From Muribaculum sp. (lineage in GTDB: Bacteria > Bacillota > Clostridia > Lachnospirales > Lachnospiraceae): a DNA stretch of 54,991 bases. Within the stretch, counting starts at the first letter, position 1. Every line of letters starts with the position of its first letter. The translations under genes and the position numbers were made by a program. Below, in pieces: positions 50,078-54,991 of the stretch. The DNA lies in contig JAMPGV010000009.1 of the NCBI GenBank assembly GCA_023663735.1, positions 1 to 54,991 on the forward strand, in the 5' to 3' direction. The notes under the pieces are model-generated. The model did not search any database, had not been told where the DNA came from, and saw only the letters and a program-made list of their open reading frames with translations.

Positions 50078-50130
50078 AGCAGTAGGTATCGTATCCCTTC
50101 TTTATTCGTATACTTCCTTTATTCGTACCC

Positions 50131-51201
50131 TTATTCTTCCGGCCGCTTTTCCCGCAGCTGCACGGCATTTGCCGCACGGCGACGCCGTTCCTGTTCCATA
50201 GCTGCATAATGTTTGCGGGTGGTATTGACGTCCTTATGCCCCAGCACATCGGCTACCAGATAAATATCCCCGGTCTCTTTATATAGATTGGTTCCATAGG
50301 TACTGCGCAGTTTATGGGGCGTGATCTTTTTTAAGCTGGTCACTCTGGAAGCATATTTTTTTACCAGATTTTCCACAGACCGCACCGCCATTCTGCGATT
50401 CTGCAGAGAGAGGAAGAGTGCGTTTTCATGCCCTTCTTCGGGTATGATATGGCTTCTTTCCTCAAGATAATCCAACAGAGCCGTTTCCACTTCCTCCCCG
50501 AAATAGATGACGGTCTCATAGCCGCCCTTCCGACGGATCTTAAGCCCGCCCTCGTCAAAATTCACATCTCCCAGATCGATGCCCACACATTCGGAGACGC
50601 GGATTCCCGTCCCTAAAAGCAATGTCAGCAGGGCAACGTCGCGCAATTTTGTCTTCTGATGATATTCCAGTTCCTTTTTGGTCAGTTTGGTTCCGGCTTC
50701 CACTTGGTCTAATAAAATTGCCACTTCATTCGGCTCCAGACGGATAATCTCTTTTTCCGGGCGTTTGGGCAGGGGTACCAGAGCCGCCGGATTGTTCTCA
50801 ATCATTTCGTTTTGATAAAAATAATGATAGAAACTCCTTAACGACGCCAGTTTTCTTGCCTTTCCCCGCTCGTCATTGGTGATTTCCCGTCCGTCTTTCT
50901 CATACAATGTCAGATACTCCAGATATTCCTCAATATCCAGCCGGGTAATATCGTCCAGCAGGGAGAGGGGGTATTCCTCAATTTTCATTTTGGCGCACAG
51001 GGCATTCCGCTCATGAAGAAACTCGAAAAAAAGCCGGATATCGTAAGCATACGCCAGCCTTGTTCTGGTAGAGGTATATTCCTCGATTCCGCGGAAAAAG
51101 GTTTTGCAGAATCCGGGCAGGGTATTTAACACCTCCCGCATTTTCAGAATATTGTTTTTGTTTTGTTCGTCGTGATAATTGTCCTTATTCAATACCGCCA
51201 A
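50131..51201 (-). CDS. Tyrosine recombinase of the XerC/XerD type
   Basis: The 356-residue site-specific recombinase has an N-terminal SAM-like core-binding domain (about 30-140) and a catalytic domain with Arg201 (GTGIRVSE), Lys225 (RRKGG), His296 and Arg299 (PHKLRSTYG), His322 (LGHKDVNTT) and the nucleophile Tyr332. All six active residues are present. It is longer than XerC and XerD (about 300) owing to N- and C-terminal additions. It starts with TTG at 51201, overlapping ttcA by 17 bases; the start is not certain. No dif-like site was seen nearby. Role in dimer resolution or a local inversion is open. Confidence 0.88.
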   Translation of the reverse strand: MAVLNKDNYHDEQNKNNILKMREVLNTLPGFCKTFFRGIEEYTSTRTRLAYAYDIRLFFEFLHERNALCAKMKIEEYPLSLLDDITRLDIEEYLEYLTLYEKDGREITNDERGKARKLASLRSFYHYFYQNEMIENNPAALVPLPKRPEKEIIRLEPNEVAILLDQVEAGTKLTKKELEYHQKTKLRDVALLTLLLGTGIRVSECVGIDLGDVNFDEGGLKIRRKGGYETVIYFGEEVETALLDYLEERSHIIPEEGHENALFLSLQNRRMAVRSVENLVKKYASRVTSLKKITPHKLRSTYGTNLYKETGDIYLVADVLGHKDVNTTRKHYAAMEQERRRRAANAVQLREKRPEE

Positions 51202-51919
51202 AGCTTTGTTCCCACCCTTTCAAGTGACCGTTCTTAACCGCCGTGAACATCCGCTCCTTTACGCCGGGCGTCTCGAGATTGATCTCCCGCAGAAGCGTTT
51301 TTACATATTCCCGCTTGGTATGTCCGTCGGCGGGACAGGGACTCTTCACAACCGGAAGATGATATTTATTGACAAAACCGATTACGTCCGCCTCGTTCAT
51401 ATAGATCAAAGGCCTGAGAACCGTCAGTTCCATGCGATCCAAATAGGTGACGGGAGAGAAGGTATGAAAGCGGCCTTCAAAGATCAAGGACATCAGCATG
51501 GTCTCCACCACGTCGTCTTTGTGGTGTGCATAAGCGATTTTGTTGCATCCGGCTTCCTTTACTGCCTGATTCAGCGCTCCTTTGCGCATTTTCGCACATA
51601 AAGAACAGGGGTTGCTTTCCTTGCGTTCCTCAAAAATAATCGGGGCGATATCCGTTTTGACAATCGTATATTCCACATCCATATCACGGCAGAGCGTTTG
51701 GATACCTTCCAGATTCAAGTTTCCGAACCCCAAATCTACCGTGACGGCATGGATCGAAAAACGCTTCGGATAAAAATTTTTCAGACCTTGCAGCGCATAG
51801 AGCAGGGTCAGGCTGTCTTTGCCGCCGGATATGCCGACGGCAATCCTGTCATTTTCCTCAATCATATGATAATCGTCTATGGCTTTCCGCACCAGACTGT
51901 ATACTTGTTGTAACCGCAT
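51185..51919 (-). CDS. ttcA: TtcA-family tRNA 2-thiolation enzyme
   Basis: The 244-residue PP-loop ATPase of the TtcA/TtuA family thiolates a tRNA base (C32 for TtcA proper). SGGKDSL lies at residues 31-37. Cys105 and Cys108 (NPCSLCAKMRKG) plus Cys195 (KSPCPADG) are the expected iron-sulfur ligands, and AHHKDDVVETMLM contains the conserved HxxDD. The start at 51919 follows CCGAGGTAC; an upstream ATG at 51964 lacks a site. It overlaps the recombinase gene, so they are cotranscribed. Confidence 0.9.
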   Translation of the reverse strand: MRLQQVYSLVRKAIDDYHMIEENDRIAVGISGGKDSLTLLYALQGLKNFYPKRFSIHAVTVDLGFGNLNLEGIQTLCRDMDVEYTIVKTDIAPIIFEERKESNPCSLCAKMRKGALNQAVKEAGCNKIAYAHHKDDVVETMLMSLIFEGRFHTFSPVTYLDRMELTVLRPLIYMNEADVIGFVNKYHLPVVKSPCPADGHTKREYVKTLLREINLETPGVKERMFTAVKNGHLKGWEQSFGGIE

Positions 51920-52082
51920 CTTGTTTGTACCTCGGCATATGTGTACAATTTTCTCTGATAACACTTTGGTTGTGATACTTGATACTATTTTACTACTTTT
52001 TCCGGTATTTGTACAATCTTTTGACAGATTGGCCGGATTCCGGTTTTTAGCTAAATTTTATTTTGGGGAAAGGATTTTATTC

Positions 52083-52111
52083 TTGTGATATGAACAGATT
52101 CGGTGTATGAT
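52083..52111 (+). promoter_or_regulatory. Candidate promoter of the AI-2E family gene
   Basis: TTGTGA at 52083-52088, 17-bp spacer, TATGAT at 52106-52111. It lies 39 bp before the start codon. Confidence 0.5.
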
Positions 52112-52149
52112 ATGTTATGATATCATTTACGAACGGAGGATGATGCCAT

Positions 52150-53499
52150 ATGAAATTTCATTGGGACAATAAATATTTTCGTTGGGGGATTACCGCATTC
52201 TGCGTGCTTGCTGCGAACATCTGTCTCTATTATCTGATGTTTCATGGCGTAAATATTAAGATTGCGCTCGGCAGGCTGACGGATATGCTGATGCCGATTT
52301 TGGTCGGATTCGTGCTGGCGTATCTTTTGACGCCGGTGTTAAATCAGATTGAATACCGCCTGCTCCGCCCGGTTTTTGAACATATCCCCATGGAAAATAA
52401 AGAAAAACGCAATTCTCTTATGCGTGGAACCGGCATTTTGATTACCACGCTGTTGTTTTTCACGGTAATCTATGCCATGACTGCGATGCTTGTATCCCAG
52501 ATCGTACCCAGCATCAAAAATCTGGTTGCAAATTTTGATACTTATATCAATAATGTCACCAATATCATCAATAAAGTGCTGGAGGACAATCCCGAGGTGG
52601 GCAGCTATGCGGTGGATCTGATCGAGCGTTATTCGGGAGAGGTGGAGTCGTGGTTAAACGATGATGTGCTGAACAATGCCACCAAATTGATTCGAACTGT
52701 TTCTATCAGTGTCCTCAGCGTCCTCGGAGTCGTGTGGGACTGGATCATCGGTTTTATTATCTCCATCTATGTGCTGGCCAGCAAAGAACGCTTTGCAGGC
52801 CAGTCCAAGAAAGTGGTCTATGCGCTTTTTGAGAAAAATGTCGCCAACAACATTATCTATAATTTCCGCTTTGCCCACAAAACGTTCAGCGGCTTTATCA
52901 GCGGGAAAGTGCTGGATTCCGTTATTATCGGCCTGCTGTGCTTTATCGGAACCACCTTGTTAGGCACCCCCTATGCGGCTCTGGTCAGCCTGATTATCGG
53001 AGTGACCAATATCATTCCGTTTTTCGGACCCTTTCTGGGCGCGGTTCCCTGTACTTTGCTGATCTTTCTGGTAGATCCCATGCATCCGCTGAGCTGCGTT
53101 TATTTCGTGATTTTCATTCTGGTTCTGCAGCAGTTTGACGGAAATATTCTCGGGCCGAAGATTCTGGGCGATTCCACCGGACTGGCCGGATTCTGGGTTA
53201 TTTTTGCCATCACATTGTTTGGCGGCGCGTTCGGCGTGGTTGGAATGATCGTGGGCGTTCCCATCTTCGCAGTCATCTATGCGGCGGTTAAGTCGCTGGT
53301 CAACACCACTTTACAAAAGAAAAACATGCCCTGCGAGACCAACGCCTATCTGACGGTAGGATCCATTGATGACAGCGGGATGTTCCATGAGTTTGTACCC
53401 GAATATAAAAAGAATATTGAAGAGCAAAAACAGACAAGAGCGACCCAAAGACAAAATCGGCAGACGGAAAGAAATGAGAGGATAAACAAAAAGAAATAA
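52150..53499 (+). CDS. AI-2E family transporter (PerM/TqsA/YdiK type)
   Basis: The 449-residue permease has about eight membrane helices. It has the family layout: two N-terminal helices with LMPILVGFVLAYLLTPVLN, a long central soluble part (about 130-200), and C-terminal helices with the PALVSLIIGVTNIIPFFGPFLGAVP-type motif (here YAALVSLIIGVTNIIPFFGP), followed by GPKILGDSTGLAGFWVI. Substrates in this family range from autoinducer-2 to sodium/lithium and protons; none can be assigned here. The C-terminus is a highly charged Glu/Lys/Arg/Gln tail. GGAGGA precedes the ATG. Confidence 0.9.
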   Translation: MKFHWDNKYFRWGITAFCVLAANICLYYLMFHGVNIKIALGRLTDMLMPILVGFVLAYLLTPVLNQIEYRLLRPVFEHIPMENKEKRNSLMRGTGILITTLLFFTVIYAMTAMLVSQIVPSIKNLVANFDTYINNVTNIINKVLEDNPEVGSYAVDLIERYSGEVESWLNDDVLNNATKLIRTVSISVLSVLGVVWDWIIGFIISIYVLASKERFAGQSKKVVYALFEKNVANNIIYNFRFAHKTFSGFISGKVLDSVIIGLLCFIGTTLLGTPYAALVSLIIGVTNIIPFFGPFLGAVPCTLLIFLVDPMHPLSCVYFVIFILVLQQFDGNILGPKILGDSTGLAGFWVIFAITLFGGAFGVVGMIVGVPIFAVIYAAVKSLVNTTLQKKNMPCETNAYLTVGSIDDSGMFHEFVPEYKKNIEEQKQTRATQRQNRQTERNERINKKK

Positions 53500-53553
53500 A
53501 CAAAAGCCAAAAATAGTTTGAATTTCAAACGATTTGATGATAGGAGACTGCAC

Positions 53554-54006
53554 ATGCGTTTTGTGATACAGCGCGTGACGGAAAGCGCCGTCACCGTAGG
53601 CGGACAGCTCGTCGGGCAAATTGGCCGTGGTTATCTGGTTCTGATCGGAATTGATCAAACCGACAACTGCGAAAAGGCCGACAAAATGGTTAAAAAGTTA
53701 CTGGGACTTAGAATTTTTGAGGACGAAAACGGCAAGACCAATCTGGATTTAAAAAGTGTTGACGGCGGCCTTTTGCTTGTATCACAATTTACCCTGTATG
53801 CAGACTGCCGAAAAGGAAACAGGCCTTCCTTTATCCATGCAGGAGAACCACAGATGGCGAAGGAACTCTATGAATATATCATCCGTTTGTGCAGACAGGA
53901 AATCCCCATGGTGGCAACCGGTGAATTTGGAGCAGATATGAAAGTGTCGCTGGTAAATGACGGGCCGTTTACCGTGATATTGGATTCTGAAGAACTAGGC
54001 ATATGA
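53554..54006 (+). CDS. dtd: D-aminoacyl-tRNA deacylase
   Basis: Dtd removes D-amino acids and glycine mischarged on tRNA. The 150-residue protein has the conserved start [21 protein letters not shown], the [17 protein letters not shown] motif (catalytic region) and [24 protein letters not shown] with the cross-subunit Gly-cisPro element replaced by the usual NDGPFT. ATG at 53554 is set by TAGGAGA; a longer frame from 53518 lacks a site. It follows the AI-2E gene by 54 bases. Confidence 0.95.
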   Translation: MRFVIQRVTESAVTVGGQLVGQIGRGYLVLIGIDQTDNCEKADKMVKKLLGLRIFEDENGKTNLDLKSVDGGLLLVSQFTLYADCRKGNRPSFIHAGEPQMAKELYEYIIRLCRQEIPMVATGEFGADMKVSLVNDGPFTVILDSEELGI

Positions 54007-54037
54007 GTACTTGACATAACCACTTGATTCGCAGTGC

Positions 54038-54073
54038 CAACTATTCGTTAAACTATGGTTTTGCGCATAGTTG
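54038..54073. terminator. Weak inverted repeat between dtd and the convergent gene
   Basis: CAACTAT (54038-54044) and ATAGTTG (54067-54073) pair over a 22-base loop that includes a second small pairing (CTATG/CATAG). TGATTCGCA appears on both sides (54025 region and 54092 region). T tracts are poor, so this is a low-confidence bidirectional terminator. Confidence 0.35.
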
Positions 54074-54130
54074 ATTTCCGCTCTTATAACCTGATTCGCA
54101 TCAACTACTCATAGGCATTTGAGAAACAGA

Positions 54131-54811
54131 TCAGATCACTCTCCATGTGCGGAGTACATAAAACAGGCCGATCAGAAAGGAACAAAGTGTCAAGAATGCA
54201 TATGGCGGTCTGCCTTTTGCGAATGGATCCGCTGGACGGATTTCTTCATAAAACGGCAGATTGCCCAGCTGATATTTCAGCTCCGCCATCGTCATTTGAT
54301 TAGAATCGGATTCCGTGATCCGACGTCGGAGTTGCTTGAGCGCATCTTGATTCAAATAATAGCGGCTCAAGATATAGATCAACTTTTTCTGTTCGATGCG
54401 ATAAGTCGGCTCCCTGTCCGGCTGGCTGCTGCGCAGTGTTCCCACCCTCGGCGGCTCCGGATATTCTTCTCCATCCTCGCGGTTTATTTTCAACAGATGA
54501 ACCGTCTTGCCAAGATGATATAACACAAACGGCATGGAAAGGATCCATACGCATTGCAGAAGCATATGAAACAATACCAAAAAGGGCAAAAGCAGCGACA
54601 GCGCCGCGATCAGATACATTTTACTGCACAGCGCACAGACCAGTCCGGGAAGGATAAGCATTCCCAAATAAAAGACCAGATCATGCTGCAGAGATTTCAA
54701 TTTCTGATTCACATTGGCCAGCTGATGCTCCGCCTGCCGAATGGCAAAATCTAATTGAGCATCCTTGGCATTCAATTCATAAAGAAGCCGGATATTGTCA
54801 TCAGCGATCAT
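54131..54811 (-). CDS. Unknown membrane protein
   Basis: The 226-residue protein has a helical, possibly coiled-coil N-terminus (residues 1-45, DNIRLLYELNAKDAQLDFAIRQAEHQL), two membrane helices (about 48-100), a hydrophilic middle with Arg/Gln/Glu (about 110-200) and one C-terminal membrane helix (about 205-222). No known family was recognised. GAGGAG lies upstream of the ATG. It is transcribed towards dtd, and mobile element copy F begins 32 bases upstream of its start, over the promoter region. Confidence 0.75.
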   Translation of the reverse strand: MIADDNIRLLYELNAKDAQLDFAIRQAEHQLANVNQKLKSLQHDLVFYLGMLILPGLVCALCSKMYLIAALSLLLPFLVLFHMLLQCVWILSMPFVLYHLGKTVHLLKINREDGEEYPEPPRVGTLRSSQPDREPTYRIEQKKLIYILSRYYLNQDALKQLRRRITESDSNQMTMAELKYQLGNLPFYEEIRPADPFAKGRPPYAFLTLCSFLIGLFYVLRTWRVI

Positions 54812-54842
54812 GATCGCACACTCCTCTACCTTTCTACCGTTC

Positions 54843-54991
54843 TAGGCGTTTGCGAAACGCTCTAATTTACAAAGAGTCATTGTACAAATTGCACATTCAA
54901 TGCAGATGTCCCACCCTCACCGCAAGCGGTCAAGGCGAGAAGCACTTCTAAGGCTTGCACCATAGGGTGCTTCGCCAAGAAGTGCTAAATC
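54843..54991 (-). mobile_element. Miniature inverted-repeat element, copy F (cut by the window end)
   Basis: It starts TAGGCGTTTGCGAAAC at 54843 and follows copy B through the arm (AGTCATTGTACAAATTGC, ACATTCAATGCAGATGTCC) and the central hairpin (AGGCTTGCACCATAGGGTGC) up to the last base. The remaining third lies outside. The twelve bases before it are TTTCTACCGTTC; if the family rule holds, this sequence should recur just after the missing right end. Confidence 0.85.

Noticed and set aside
50098-50130. A dif-like recombination site next to the tyrosine recombinase
   Set aside because: The sequence has short TTTATTCGTA repeats but no 28-bp pair of inverted 11-mers as in dif.

Overview
The window reads as the chromosome of a Gram-positive, spore-former-type anaerobe of the class Clostridia, most likely a Lachnospiraceae species. 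The evidence is the gene order mreB-mreC-mreD-PBP2-minC-minD-minE-rodA-mgsA, the Prp protease gene between rplU and rpmA, an L27 precursor with a nine-residue N-terminal extension, a lexA/LysM divergent SOS pair, strong AGGAGG-type ribosome binding sites and moderately GC-rich coding DNA. No rRNA, tRNA, CRISPR array, prophage or complete insertion sequence was seen. Almost every gene is a housekeeping gene.

Layout. 1-2.7 kb: the tail of an unknown gene, a DUF11-type protein and a sodium:alanine symporter. 2.9-13.0 kb: pepT, miaB, a nitroreductase, mutS, mutL, miaA (peptide use, tRNA modification at A37, mismatch repair). 13.4-15.8 kb: a methionine gamma-lyase-like PLP enzyme, a small DUF4321 membrane protein, radC. 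15.9-25.6 kb: a cell-shape and division-site block (mreBCD, PBP2, minCDE, rodA, mgsA, a lipoprotein D-Ala-D-Ala carboxypeptidase). 25.7-31.7 kb: a small P-loop protein, an HlyD-like protein, yggS, sepF, aroB, lspA and an RluA-family pseudouridine synthase. 31.8-36.0 kb: a cytidylate-kinase-like protein and two tandem paralogous GGDEF proteins. 36.1-40.9 kb: rplU-prp-rpmA-obgE-yhbY-nadD-yqeK-rsfS, a ribosome-assembly block with a candidate L21 leader. 41.0-48.7 kb: a DUF378 protein, the branched-chain amino acid ABC transporter livKHMGF, a second cytidylate-kinase-like protein and a McrB-like AAA+ protein without McrC. 48.8-54.8 kb: lexA with a divergent LysM/YneA-like gene under LexA-type boxes, a tyrosine recombinase, ttcA, an AI-2E family permease, dtd and an unknown membrane protein.

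The most unusual content is intergenic. A family of miniature inverted-repeat elements occurs at six sites (two full copies of 271 and 262 bp, one of about 70 bp, two fragments, and one cut by the window end). Its ends read TA(A/G)GCGATTGC and similar, it carries imperfect terminal inverted repeats of about 60 bp, and three copies are flanked by 12-bp direct repeats with a different sequence at each site. That is the signature of transposition with 12-bp target duplication. No transposase is present here, so it would have to be mobilised in trans. The centre of the element folds into a long hairpin that competes with a neighbouring one. Several other intergenic spaces hold unrelated short tandem arrays, most strikingly thirteen in-phase 12-bp units just upstream of mutS, and a run of five hairpins separates rpmA from obgE.

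All functional calls rest on motif and gene-order recognition by eye; no database search was run. Starts were moved inward from the longest possible reading frame where a clear ribosome binding site decided it.
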